Assembly (NCBI GenBank): GCA_029551925.1
Contig: JAKPEO010000020.1
Span: 1 to 13,055, forward strand
Length of the DNA stretch: 13,055 nt
From: a bacterium
Lineage (GTDB): Bacteria; JAGOBX01
Reading direction: 5' to 3'
The notes under the pieces are model-generated. The model made no database searches. It saw nothing but the letters and a program-made list of their open reading frames with translations, and was not told where the DNA came from. The translations under genes were made by a program, and so were the position numbers. Numbering within the stretch: position 1 is the stretch's first letter; every line of letters begins with the position of its first letter. Below, piece after piece: positions 1-8,050 of the stretch.

Positions 1-975
1 ATAGGCAAGAAAACATTTTAGAAAAGGTATGCCCGCAAATTCCTGCAAATTATCTGCATTTTGAGATTTATATTTTCCGCAAGGCGTGTTCGGAATTTTA
101 ATATTATGTTCGCTTTCAATCTTATTTATAATTGCATCATATTGTTTTACATTGCCTTTTTGTTTTGGAACATAACCATATTCTTTCAACTCGTTTTTAT
201 ATTTATTAATTTGCGTTTTTATTTTTGCTTCCAGACCCATAACATAATGAATATCAACGCACATACCGTTCAGTTCTATTTTTCCCAAAGCATAATCACC
301 AGCAAGCTGGATGGTATGACTTAATGGACCAAAACCTGTCGGTAAATTATAATCGGCTATTATTCGGGCAGCTTCTTTTAACAATATTTCGGCGATTTTA
401 TAAGTTGCAATAGTGTCCTTACAAGCATAATCCAAATAAACGATATCCATCTCATTATAGCGGACTGTTTTATCCTGATTTAAAAAAAGTCCGAAACTTA
501 AGCGCACAATATTTCCACGCGAATCTTTTGTGTCCTTAGGGAGTTCTATACCAAGAAATGTGGCTGCTAAAACATCTAAACTATAATTTTTTTGCGGTAC
601 AAAACCATCGGTCGCCAGCGTTATTAAACGATACAGTATACCAATATCTATTATCTGTCCTTTTCTAATCAAACTATCAAAATCAAAACCGCATAGTTTT
701 TCGACTACAAACATATCAAATTTTGCGTTCATCATATATATTGTTGAAGTTGTATGTGTTTCAAAAAATTCTTTAACATATTTTTTCGGAAGTAAAAAAC
801 ATTCTTTTCCGTTAAATACCGAACCAAGAACATATTCCGGAATCATATAGCCAGCTATAATATCTGTTTCGGCGTCATATGCGAAACATTTCCCAACACA
901 GCCAAACGCCGGTTTCCAAACGGTTAATGGATAATAATTATCATCAAAAGCTATATTATTCGAAATCAAGGTCAT
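1..975 (-). CDS. Family A (Pol I-like) DNA polymerase with 3'-5' exonuclease, partial (3' end beyond left edge)
   Basis: The frame stays open for 325 codons from the ATG at 975 to the window edge. It shows the three motifs of a DEDDy proofreading exonuclease in order: Exo I YDAETD (D34, E36), Exo II NAKFD (N83, F86, D87) and Exo III YACKD (Y183, D187). After about residue 220 comes a stretch (IELNGMCVD, 233-241) resembling the start of the polymerase domain of family A enzymes. The catalytic palm motifs would lie beyond the edge. The N-terminus begins directly with the exonuclease and has no 5'-nuclease domain, as in phage and plasmid polymerases rather than a housekeeping polA. The start overlaps the upstream ATPase gene by 20 nt and has a purine-rich AAGGGAGG site just before it, so translation is probably coupled. 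It should synthesise element DNA together with the ATPase. Family assignment is firm; which element it belongs to is inference. Confidence 0.88.
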   Translation of the reverse strand, partial: MTLISNNIAFDDNYYPLTVWKPAFGCVGKCFAYDAETDIIAGYMIPEYVLGSVFNGKECFLLPKKYVKEFFETHTTSTIYMMNAKFDMFVVEKLCGFDFDSLIRKGQIIDIGILYRLITLATDGFVPQKNYSLDVLAATFLGIELPKDTKDSRGNIVRLSFGLFLNQDKTVRYNEMDIVYLDYACKDTIATYKIAEILLKEAARIIADYNLPTGFGPLSHTIQLAGDYALGKIELNGMCVDIHYVMGLEAKIKTQINKYKNELKEYGYVPKQKGNVKQYDAIINKIESEHNIKIPNTPCGKYKSQNADNLQEFAGIPFLKCFLAY

Positions 976-3604
976 TCCCTCCCTTACCTAAGTTTTCCGA
1001 AACTATGTGGTTTTCCGAAACTTCCGAAACTATATCCCTTATTCCACCCTGACTACAAAAAATATTATTATTAAAATTTGTCTGGGATACAACATGGTCG
1101 GAAAAAGTTTCGGAAGTTTCGGAAGTTTCGGAACTTTCTTTATTATCAGGCGGTTGCAATTCCGAAACTATACCCGAAACTACCTTTTTTTCAGCTGGAG
1201 TTTCGGAAATCTCGGTTATTTCGTCTATAGCGATTTCCGATGGTTCTGTTTTTTCAGTTTTTGCAATATCGATAAACGCCCACTCAATTCCATTCTTTTT
1301 CTGATTAAGTTGTTGTTTTATCTGAAAATAATTGTTATCGTCACACATACTATCATTCGAATATCTTTTGAAAACAGCCGAGATAAATTGGCTCTTTGCA
1401 CGCAAACTTTTGTTTTTTAACTCCGAAAATACGTATTTAGATTCGGCCAGTATTGCCCAATCTTGCGCGCTCATATATTTATTTTTAGCATCGGCGGCTA
1501 AGTCTTTAAGATCATGCACTTCTGTGTTCATTTCCTGCTCTGAGGAATCAATATTTTTTAAAAAATCAACATAACCATTGGCATATAAAATACCGCCAAT
1601 TGTCTGCGCCCAAGCGCGAAATCTGAAGTTCAAATTTGTTCGTAGAGGCATGCCCTGCTCTTTCCATTTTTCAACCATCCCGCGCAGTTCGGCAATAATT
1701 TCTACCGCGTTTTCTTTGACATATTGCATTAGATCTATGATGTGAAATTTGCGTTTTCTGCTTGCACCCTCATAGTATAAATTTACAGGCAGCGCTCGGC
1801 TTATTAAATCCGCGCATAATCTTGTGTTGTTCATCGTCAGGATGAAAATACAATTGTTACATTTACTGTATTCTAAGCTTTTCCCTAACACACGCGTATT
1901 TATTCTTGGGGCTGTGATTAGATTTTCCAAGAATTGCGATCTTATTTCTCTAATGCGCCCGTCTGCTTTTGCATTGTCAATCACCACTACTCTATGTCCT
2001 TTCATCAAATTTGCGCCAATCCGTTTGTCAAATTCCTCGGCATCTTCACAGTATGTTACGTGTTCCGCGTCTTGCCTTTCGGCCAGATAGTAAGATGTGT
2101 CCGCCAGCAATGTTTTGCCAACAGAGGACTGGTTTCCATCCACATCTATCAAGGGTCGCCCTGGGATAAAATGATTCGACAGTTGCGTATCAACCAGGTG
2201 CCCCAAATAATTTTCTTTAGATGAGTTTTCACGGAAACAAAATTCGGACAGTAGCGTTTTTATATGTTTATTTTCATATGATATTTTATTATTGTCACCT
2301 AATACATATGTGTGATTATCCGCGTTATATCCTTGTTTTAATAAGATAAATTGGTTTGAATAAACTGGTTCTGGCGCGATAGTGTCGACTGGTTTAAAAT
2401 TGTTTTTTATTTCATCGCTTGCCATATATGTAAGGATTTTTTCGTATGAAAAAACCTTTGATTCTGCAATTTTCTCTTTGCCTTGTTTTCGTATTTCGAT
2501 GTAGTTAAACGCGTTTTGAAAAAATCCGCGCGCTTTAGTGGTATCGTCTATTATTTTTGCCTCTTTTTCGCCTGTTTGGCTGGTGGCGATGCTCAGCGCA
2601 CTATTGTTATAATTATAAATTTCTTGCGTTTTAAAAACATCATTTATTTTTTTAAAAAGATCAGATATTGTTTCGTTGTTTATATCAAATGTAATGTTTG
2701 TTTGATCGGATAAAATCACGCCGTAAATTTTTTTTAGATTTGTCAATATTTCCATAAAAACAAATTCGTTAATGAAAAAGCCGAATAAAAACAAAAGGTT
2801 GTGCATTTTGGCGGTTTCGGAACAAAGGCCGAAGCATGTTGCGTCAAAATCAAAAAGCGTAAGGGTAAGCTTGCCAGTTTTTTCGGCTGGCGATGAACAA
2901 AAAATACATTTTGCTTTGTCGTTTTTGGTTTTGCCAAAAAAAGCCGCGTAGTATGTTTTAAAGGGCTCGTTTTTAAGCGTGCGGATAGTGTTTTGCAAGT
3001 CTGTCATTGAGTATGTTTTGGTTGATTGTGTTATTTTTTTTACAGTGTGTTTCCCGTTACAAATAGCGACGTTATCTGCATAAGAAAAACCAAAGTCGTT
3101 ATACATTTTGGGGATAAACAGCAGCGTGGATATCTCTTCATAAATTTTTTTGAGTTTGTCGATGTCGTTTTTTGTGTAGCTTTTATTTAACTCCACAATT
3201 ACGATAATCCCTATGCCGATGTCTCTTATTTCGCTGCCCTCAAAAATATTTGCCGCAAAATTCAGGATATTTACTTTTTCGATTTTATTTGAAAAAATGT
3301 CATAAAGAATCGGAAAACAAAGTTTTTCGACGCTTTCAATATTTTTGGTTTGTTGTTTAATTGCGTCGTAGTTGAGCGCCTGCGTTGTATTTTTATTTAT
3401 ATACATGTCGTAGATATTGCCCTCTGCCGAGGACATATTAATTTTCGTGATGCTGTTTGCATCATTCTCTTTTTGTCTGATTTTCCGTAATGCTTTTTTT
3501 ATTTCCGGCAGGTTTTCAATCGCGACCACATCGTCATCATATTCGTCTTCAATGATTTCTACCTCTTGATTTTCGAGTTCATAAGCTCTTATTTCGTTAT
3601 TCAT
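956..3604 (-). CDS. Phage/plasmid-type replication ATPase (AAA+/SF3-like helicase or primase-helicase)
   Basis: An 882-residue protein with a central P-loop module. The Walker A is NQSSVGKT (491-498), with N in place of the usual G/A. Walker B is VVVIDNA (D543), a sensor-like stretch is FILTMNNT (around N592), and SRALP carries a likely arginine finger (R603). A following segment RAWAQTIGGIL and nearby GYVDFL recall the region after the ATPase core in phage and plasmid primase-helicases. The first 450 residues are not recognised; I see no convincing primase motifs, so primase activity is unproven. The last 85 residues are a low-complexity Ser/Glu/Thr tail built on repeated DNA 9-mers. I chose the ATG at 3604 because an AAGGGAGT site lies 7-8 nt upstream. 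An in-frame ATG at 3631 would add nine residues but would place that site inside the gene. The polymerase gene follows with overlap, so this is a replication operon. Helicase activity is inferred. Confidence 0.75.
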   Translation of the reverse strand: MNNEIRAYELENQEVEIIEDEYDDDVVAIENLPEIKKALRKIRQKENDANSITKINMSSAEGNIYDMYINKNTTQALNYDAIKQQTKNIESVEKLCFPILYDIFSNKIEKVNILNFAANIFEGSEIRDIGIGIIVIVELNKSYTKNDIDKLKKIYEEISTLLFIPKMYNDFGFSYADNVAICNGKHTVKKITQSTKTYSMTDLQNTIRTLKNEPFKTYYAAFFGKTKNDKAKCIFCSSPAEKTGKLTLTLFDFDATCFGLCSETAKMHNLLFLFGFFINEFVFMEILTNLKKIYGVILSDQTNITFDINNETISDLFKKINDVFKTQEIYNYNNSALSIATSQTGEKEAKIIDDTTKARGFFQNAFNYIEIRKQGKEKIAESKVFSYEKILTYMASDEIKNNFKPVDTIAPEPVYSNQFILLKQGYNADNHTYVLGDNNKISYENKHIKTLLSEFCFRENSSKENYLGHLVDTQLSNHFIPGRPLIDVDGNQSSVGKTLLADTSYYLAERQDAEHVTYCEDAEEFDKRIGANLMKGHRVVVIDNAKADGRIREIRSQFLENLITAPRINTRVLGKSLEYSKCNNCIFILTMNNTRLCADLISRALPVNLYYEGASRKRKFHIIDLMQYVKENAVEIIAELRGMVEKWKEQGMPLRTNLNFRFRAWAQTIGGILYANGYVDFLKNIDSSEQEMNTEVHDLKDLAADAKNKYMSAQDWAILAESKYVFSELKNKSLRAKSQFISAVFKRYSNDSMCDDNNYFQIKQQLNQKKNGIEWAFIDIAKTEKTEPSEIAIDEITEISETPAEKKVVSGIVSELQPPDNKESSETSETSETFSDHVVSQTNFNNNIFCSQGGIRDIVSEVSENHIVSENLGKGGNDLDFE
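995..1208. repeat. Cluster of eight 9-mers GTTTCGGAA / TTCCGAAAC within the ATPase gene
   Basis: On the plus strand TTCCGAAAC occurs at 995, 1013, 1022 and 1160. Its reverse complement GTTTCGGAA occurs at 1107, 1116 and 1125 (a perfect tandem triplet) and at 1200. Degenerate copies lie at 1172-1180 and 1235-1240. In the minus-strand gene one orientation reads Val-Ser-Glu (codons GTT TCG GAA) and the other reads Ser-Glu-Thr (TCC GAA ACT), so Ser-Glu is encoded by different serine codons depending on repeat orientation. This suggests DNA-level spread or selection, not only a peptide repeat. It could be an iteron-like binding site for a replication protein or simple slippage; the sequence alone cannot decide. 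Confidence 0.8.
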
Positions 3605-3661
3605 TTTTTTTACTCCCTTATAATTTCGCAAAAAAAAGTTTTGCGTTTTTTTTAAATAATA

Positions 3662-3681
3662 TTCTGCAAATAATAGCAGAA
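3662..3681. repeat. Inverted repeat TTCTGC-N8-GCAGAA
   Basis: Perfect 6-bp arms flank an AT-only 8-bp centre. It lies between the candidate leftward promoter and the ATPase start, so it would be in the mRNA leader. It could be an operator half-site pair or a weak leader hairpin. No T-run follows closely enough to make it a convincing terminator. Confidence 0.4.
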
Positions 3682-3719
3682 AAAATATTGTTTGAGTTAA
3701 AATCCCTTAATAAAAAAAC

Positions 3720-3748
3720 ATAATTTTATGTAATTCTTTTAATTTCAA
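3720..3748 (-). promoter_or_regulatory. Candidate sigma70-type promoter for the replication operon
   Basis: On the minus strand TTGAAA (3748-3743) is followed after 17 bases by AATTAT (3725-3720). The -35 box matches five of six consensus bases and the -10 box four of six. It would give a leader of roughly 110 nt. In DNA this AT-rich such matches arise easily, so this is only a candidate. Confidence 0.3.
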
Positions 3749-3835
3749 CGAGTTATAATGCGAAAAACGGCAAAAAAACAAGTTTTATTTCCCTGATTTT
3801 ACCCCTGATTACAAAATCAAATTCAAGGGTTGGGT

Positions 3836-3848
3836 TGGCTGGGGGACG
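3836..3848 (-). other. tRNA-Gln 3'-end-like remnant (possible attachment-site core)
   Basis: Read on the minus strand this is CGTCCCCCAGCCA. The last 11 bases equal the acceptor 3' strand, discriminator and CCA found at the end of many bacterial tRNA-Gln genes (TCCCCCA, G, CCA). No T-arm or other tRNA body precedes it, so it is not a complete gene. Elements that integrate into tRNA genes leave or carry such 3' copies, and this one sits exactly between two functional blocks in a G/C-rich patch. A chance match cannot be excluded, and no integrase is seen. Confidence 0.35.
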
Positions 3849-3898
3849 AAATTTGGTTGAATATTATTTGATAATAAAACTATTTAAATCGGAAAAAT

Positions 3899-3908
3899 GG
3901 CAATTGCC
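3899..3908. repeat. Palindrome GGCAATTGCC followed by an overlapping TGCC/GGCA inverted repeat
   Basis: A perfect 10-bp palindrome lies about 90 bp upstream of the rightward -35 box. It is immediately overlapped by TGCC-TGAT-GGCA (3906-3917), giving three related GGCA/TGCC half-sites in 19 bp. This looks like a protein-binding site, but the binding protein is unknown. Confidence 0.35.
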
Positions 3909-3998
3909 TGATGGCATTATATTTTATAAAAACAATTTAAATATTAAAATGTGATATATTAATTATATTCGATAAATTGTTAATATTTTCAAAAAAAC

Positions 3999-4027
3999 TT
4001 GACATTTATATTTTTTCGTGATATACT
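3999..4027 (+). promoter_or_regulatory. Strong sigma70-type promoter of the unknown two-gene operon
   Basis: A perfect TTGACA (3999-4004) and TATACT (4022-4027) are separated by 17 bases, and a TG one base before the -10 makes it an extended -10 promoter. Transcription should start near 4034, leaving a leader of about 20 nt that contains AAGGGGG (4040-4046), seven bases before the ATG. This is among the clearest promoters in the window and predicts strong expression unless repressed. Confidence 0.8.
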
Positions 4028-4053
4028 TATAAAAAAGATAAGGGGGTAGTATA

Positions 4054-4461
4054 ATGAAAAGTACACGAAAATTTAAAGCAATTTATTTCCCGCAAAAAAA
4101 TGAAGATGGTATAAATATTGTAAAAAACATATCTATATCGTTTAATACTATAGAAGAAAAAAATTTATACAAGCGTATAGAAAAAATAAGTTCAACCGAA
4201 ATAAAGCATATAGTTGCTATTTACTCGTATAATCAATTGCTTAAAGCCGCAAGTGATGAAAATAGAAAAATTACCGAATTTATCAAATTACGGTTGAAAG
4301 AACATTTTTTCAACCGAAAATCTATTATTAAAAAAACAATCAATGTAAATAAACCAAAAATTAAAGAATGGTTGAAAAATTTAGAAACAAATAATAAATC
4401 ACAGGATGCGGAGGTGGCGGTATCTGAAATAAAAAAATTTTTAAAACAATTGATAAATTAA
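4054..4461 (+). CDS. Lysine-rich small protein of unknown function
   Basis: I do not recognise this 135-residue protein. It is rich in Lys, Ile and Asn, has no cysteine, no signal peptide and no membrane segment, and looks largely helical from about residue 35 onward. It is probably a basic cytoplasmic protein that could bind nucleic acid or its neighbour; that is inference. The start follows a strong SD site and a near-perfect promoter, so the gene is very likely real. It is first in a two-gene unit, with 33 bases between its stop and the next start. Codon use is extremely AT-rich, like the next gene and unlike hsdM. A regulator or antitoxin-like partner is conceivable, but no recognisable fold supports it. 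Confidence 0.75.
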   Translation: MKSTRKFKAIYFPQKNEDGINIVKNISISFNTIEEKNLYKRIEKISSTEIKHIVAIYSYNQLLKAASDENRKITEFIKLRLKEHFFNRKSIIKKTINVNKPKIKEWLKNLETNNKSQDAEVAVSEIKKFLKQLIN

Positions 4462-4494
4462 ACTGAAAAATAAAACTCAAAAGGAGATATTATT

Positions 4495-6327
4495 ATGTAT
4501 GAAACAAAAATAGTCTTGAAAGGTAGTTTTTTAATCAGCGAACAACTGAAATATTTTTGCATTTTAAGCGCGGACTTTAAGTCAATGTATATATATAATG
4601 ATGATGATAAGAAGAATAGTGATCTTGATTCTGTATGGAGAAAGTTTGCATATTTTGATGATGATGAAGGAGAAAAAATTTCTAATAATGCCTATCTGTT
4701 ATATTATTCCGATTCAAAAATAATTTTAAATAATTTGAACATAAAAGATAATAAATTAACGGAAAATGAAATTGATGATATAAAAAATAAAATATTTGAA
4801 ATATTTAAGAAGATTAATTTACATGTCACAGATATTATTTTTTCCGATTTTGATAATGATTTGGAGTGCTATACTTATAGAAAGTCCAATGAAGGTATAA
4901 AAATAAAATGTAATTTTATAGGGCTGTCTCAAGATAAAATTGCCGCAATCAAAAAAACAATCGATAAAATTATTCAGCGTGAAGGCATTATTCAGAATGA
5001 AGATGATTTAAAATATTTATCGCGATATTTATTTAATAAGTTATACTTGCCATATTGGAATGATTATAATCTGCAATTCATAATTACTGAAAAGAAAATA
5101 GAGCATTTTTGGAATGGTAATTGCAAACTCCCTCAAATTATAGTCAATGAAATTCTTAAAATTTTTAATATTAACGGCATCTTCAACAATCAGGAAGAGA
5201 AAATATTCATTAAATTTAATAATATCTTTAAAAATTATGGTATTAAATTAGATGAAAATTATTATTTTTATAAAAATGTTGTTGAACCGACATATATTGC
5301 TGTTAAAGAAAAATCTGCATTAAAGGCATACGCAGATACGCCTATTCTTGTCAGAATATTATTAGAAATTGTTTCAAAATGTTTTCATTTAAAACTCGAA
5401 TCTATTGACAAGCCCTGTCCATTAGATAGATTTTCAGAACAAAAAATAGCGTGTGAATTTGAAAAATATCCGTCTGATAATGTTAAAGATTTTATTGATT
5501 TATATATCAATATTCTTTTATTAATGAATAAAAAAGAATTAAAACACATTAATTATTTGATTTCCGAGAAAGAAAAATTGTCTTGTGAAATATTTAATAC
5601 ATTGGCAAATACAGGTGATAAGTATTTAAATGGTACAGAAATACAGGATTATTTTTATAATATAGATGAATTTAATAAATTAGCGGAAGGGAATATGAAA
5701 TATGGTGATTATGATTATTTTCGAATTAAATTCGACTATTTTTTTTATGATAATGAAAAAAATTTTTATTTAAAAAAGTCGGATTATGATTTAGTTAAAA
5801 ATGTTATTCGTGAAAAGATTGAAATGTTGTTAAAGAATGCAATTAATGAAAAGAAACTTAAGTATGTCTCGTTTTTTGAAGCGGCAACAAATTGTGAACA
5901 ATTTGAATTTGAAAGTAAGAATTTTTCTATTGAAATAAAAGAATCGGATTCTATATTTATAAAATTTAATGTCTGGTATAACAACCAATTTTATCCAGAC
6001 AGAAAGATTAAAAACTCTGCTGGTGCGAAATGTGATAATGAAAACAGATTAATTATTGAATTTTTATTATGGGCATCTACGCGTATTAACTTAAATATTT
6101 TAATAGCTAATGATAATGAAAAATTATATAAAAAAATATGTGAAAAATTTAATAATATATCTTCGTTTATGCTAAAAACTTTTAGGCAAAAAATAGCAAA
6201 AATAATCGGGATGGATAACTATAAAAATATCGATAATAGTCTTCTTATTGCTGGACGAGGAAAAAATTCAACATTTCCATTTAAAGTTGAGACAAGCGGC
6301 AAACAGTGTAATAGCTGTGATGTGTAG
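4495..6327 (+). CDS. Large protein of unknown function (610 aa)
   Basis: I do not recognise a domain in this protein. There is no P-loop, no obvious nuclease motif, no signal peptide and no clear membrane helix. The N-terminal 60 residues hold acidic runs (YNDDDKKNSDLD, YFDDDEGEK). The body is rich in aromatic residues, Asn and Lys, with many predicted alternating helices. The C-terminus ends in a CNSC motif that could be a lone metal-binding or redox pair. An excellent AAGGAGAT site (4481-4488) precedes the ATG by six bases. It is probably co-transcribed with the 135-aa gene from the promoter at 3999, and no terminator separates them. It ends in TAG, the same codon that interrupts hsdS further on. 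Its place between a replication module and an R-M operon makes a defence or element-maintenance role plausible but unproven. Confidence 0.78.
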   Translation: MYETKIVLKGSFLISEQLKYFCILSADFKSMYIYNDDDKKNSDLDSVWRKFAYFDDDEGEKISNNAYLLYYSDSKIILNNLNIKDNKLTENEIDDIKNKIFEIFKKINLHVTDIIFSDFDNDLECYTYRKSNEGIKIKCNFIGLSQDKIAAIKKTIDKIIQREGIIQNEDDLKYLSRYLFNKLYLPYWNDYNLQFIITEKKIEHFWNGNCKLPQIIVNEILKIFNINGIFNNQEEKIFIKFNNIFKNYGIKLDENYYFYKNVVEPTYIAVKEKSALKAYADTPILVRILLEIVSKCFHLKLESIDKPCPLDRFSEQKIACEFEKYPSDNVKDFIDLYINILLLMNKKELKHINYLISEKEKLSCEIFNTLANTGDKYLNGTEIQDYFYNIDEFNKLAEGNMKYGDYDYFRIKFDYFFYDNEKNFYLKKSDYDLVKNVIREKIEMLLKNAINEKKLKYVSFFEAATNCEQFEFESKNFSIEIKESDSIFIKFNVWYNNQFYPDRKIKNSAGAKCDNENRLIIEFLLWASTRINLNILIANDNEKLYKKICEKFNNISSFMLKTFRQKIAKIIGMDNYKNIDNSLLIAGRGKNSTFPFKVETSGKQCNSCDV

Positions 6328-6465
6328 AATAAATTAAATAATACTATAAAAAATATTTGATTAAAAGCGTTAAATCTAATATAGAAAGTGTGGAGTGACT
6401 TTTACAAATAATCGGCTGAATAGCGGAAATTTTAATTTATATTATTATTGATATTTTTTTAAAAT

Positions 6466-6493
6466 TTGACAAATTATATTATTAAATTATAAT
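6466..6493 (+). promoter_or_regulatory. Near-consensus sigma70-type promoter of the hsd operon
   Basis: TTGACA (6466-6471) and TATAAT (6488-6493) both match consensus perfectly, with a 16-base spacer. The start should be near 6500, giving a leader of about 75 nt with AAGGGA (6565-6570) ahead of the hsdM ATG. The rest of the 247-bp gap after the previous gene is AT-rich and shows no clear terminator or gene. Confidence 0.8.
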
Positions 6494-6574
6494 TAAAATA
6501 CTGAAATTTTAATTATATATTGTTGTTTTAAAAGAATTGGATATTCTTAAAGTTTTAATTTTACAAGGGACAAT

Positions 6575-8050
6575 ATGAACCAAAAACAATTTGAAGATTA
6601 TCTCTGGGGCGCGGCGAACATCTTACGCGGTTTGATAGACGCTGCGGACTTTAAGCAATACATATTTCCGCTGCTGTTTTTTAAGCGTATCAGCGATGTC
6701 TGGGACGAAGAATATCAGGCGGCGCTTGATGAGAGTCACGGCGATTTGACTTATGCGGAATTCAGCGAAAATCACCGGTTTCAGATACCGTCTAAGTGCC
6801 ATTGGGAAGATGTGCGCAAAGTGACGGTCGATGTCGGCGCAGCGCTGCAAAAAGCATTGAATGAAATAGAAAAAGCAAATTTCGAAATGCTGCACGATGT
6901 ATTCGGCGACGCTCAATGGACCAATAAACGCAGGATGAGCGACGAGAAACTGCTTGATTTGATTGAACATTTCAGCAAAATGAAACTCACTGTCGCGGAA
7001 GTTCCGCACGATATTATGGGCGAAGGTTACGAGTATCTTATAAAGAAATTCGCTGATGACAGCGGTCATACTGCTGCTGAATTTTATACAAACCGGACAG
7101 TCGTAAAATTGATGACTTCAATTACTCATCCGGCTTCGGGCGAAAGCATTTACGACCCGACCTGCGGCAGCGGCGGTATTTTATTAAGCAGCGTCCTGCA
7201 TTTGAAAGAGCAGAAGAAAGAATACCGGACATTGAAATTATACGGTCAGGAACTCAATCTCATAACTTCCGCAATTGCGCGTATCAATATGTTTATGCAT
7301 AATGTTGACGAATTCCTGATTGTCCAGGGCGATACGCTTGACAATCCGCAGATACTTGAGGACGACGAACTCAAAAAGTTTGATGTTATAATGGCTAATC
7401 CGCCGTATTCCGTTAAACGCTGGAATCAGCAAAAATGGACAAATGACCCGTTTGGCCGCAATATCTGGGGCACGCCGCCGCAGGGTTGCGCTGATTACGC
7501 ATTCCAGCAGCATATAATGAAAAGTTTGAAAGAGGATACCGGCAGATGCGTGGTGCTCTGGCCGCACGGCGTTTTATTCCGCGACTCTGAAAGCGAAATC
7601 CGTAAGAAAATGATTGAACTTGATTATGTTGACGCTGTGATTGGTCTCGGCAAAAATCTGTTTTACAATAGCAGTATGGAAAGTTGTCTGCTCTGCTGCC
7701 GTATGAGAAAACCTAAAGAGCGCAAGGGCAAAATCATTTTTATAAATGCAGTGAACGAACTGCGGATTGAACGGACCAACGCATGGCTTGAACCTCAGCA
7801 TATAAAGAAAATCGCGGGCGCTTACTGGAAATTCAAAGACGACGAAGGTTTTGCTAAAGTAATGACTAATAAAGAAGTCCTTGAAAATAACGGTAATTTA
7901 AGTGTTCAATTATATGTCAAACAGGCGGAAACTGTAAGCGAACACAATACCGCTGACCTTATCGCTGAAATCAGAAACGGTCAGAAACAAATCAACCAGT
8001 CAATGGATATGCTTTTTAAGAAATTAAAGGATATCGGAATTGAAGAATGA
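6575..8050 (+). CDS. hsdM: Type I restriction-modification system methyltransferase subunit HsdM
   Basis: At 491 residues this has the usual HsdM length. It opens with the typical helical N-terminal domain (residues 1-140). The N6-adenine methylase core follows: motif I DPTCGSGG (194-201) for S-adenosylmethionine binding and motif IV NPPY (275-278) for catalysis. With HsdS it methylates adenines at the target sequence; with HsdR added it forms the restricting complex in the cytoplasm. All key motifs are intact. Its GC content is visibly higher than that of the genes on either side, suggesting a separate origin from the AT-rich genes upstream and from the ATPase pair. It ends in ATGA, overlapping the next start by four bases, so the two genes are translationally coupled. 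Confidence 0.97.
   Translation: MNQKQFEDYLWGAANILRGLIDAADFKQYIFPLLFFKRISDVWDEEYQAALDESHGDLTYAEFSENHRFQIPSKCHWEDVRKVTVDVGAALQKALNEIEKANFEMLHDVFGDAQWTNKRRMSDEKLLDLIEHFSKMKLTVAEVPHDIMGEGYEYLIKKFADDSGHTAAEFYTNRTVVKLMTSITHPASGESIYDPTCGSGGILLSSVLHLKEQKKEYRTLKLYGQELNLITSAIARINMFMHNVDEFLIVQGDTLDNPQILEDDELKKFDVIMANPPYSVKRWNQQKWTNDPFGRNIWGTPPQGCADYAFQQHIMKSLKEDTGRCVVLWPHGVLFRDSESEIRKKMIELDYVDAVIGLGKNLFYNSSMESCLLCCRMRKPKERKGKIIFINAVNELRIERTNAWLEPQHIKKIAGAYWKFKDDEGFAKVMTNKEVLENNGNLSVQLYVKQAETVSEHNTADLIAEIRNGQKQINQSMDMLFKKLKDIGIEE

Larger units (their letters stand above)
3605..4053. other. Divergent intergenic control region
   Basis: These 449 bases separate the leftward replication operon from the rightward unknown operon and hold no convincing gene. 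They contain a candidate leftward promoter, an inverted repeat in the leftward leader, a direct repeat CCCTGATT (3791-3798 and 3803-3810), and an imperfect inverted repeat pairing ACCCCTGA (3801-3808) with TCAAGGGT (3823-3830, one wobble). There is also a G-rich island at 3827-3845 in otherwise AT-rich DNA, a palindrome at 3899, and a strong rightward promoter at 3999. The arrangement suits a switch region, but no regulator gene is visible in the window. Confidence 0.6.

Noticed and set aside
61-324. Plus-strand open frame of 87 codons, and similar frames opposite the large genes (for example 6623-7069 minus)
   Set aside because: They lie antisense to well-supported genes with conserved motifs and show no SD site or recognisable protein sequence.
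3604-3631. Upstream ATG at 3631 as the start of the replication ATPase
   Set aside because: No SD site before it, whereas a strong AAGGGAGT site fits the ATG at 3604.
3827-3845. G-quadruplex (GGG, GGG, GG, GGGGG runs)
   Set aside because: One run has only two G, so at best a weak two-tier structure; the tRNA 3'-end match explains part of the G-rich patch.
3836-3910. A complete tRNA-Gln gene on the minus strand
   Set aside because: Only the acceptor 3' strand and CCA match; no T-arm, anticodon arm or D-arm precedes it.
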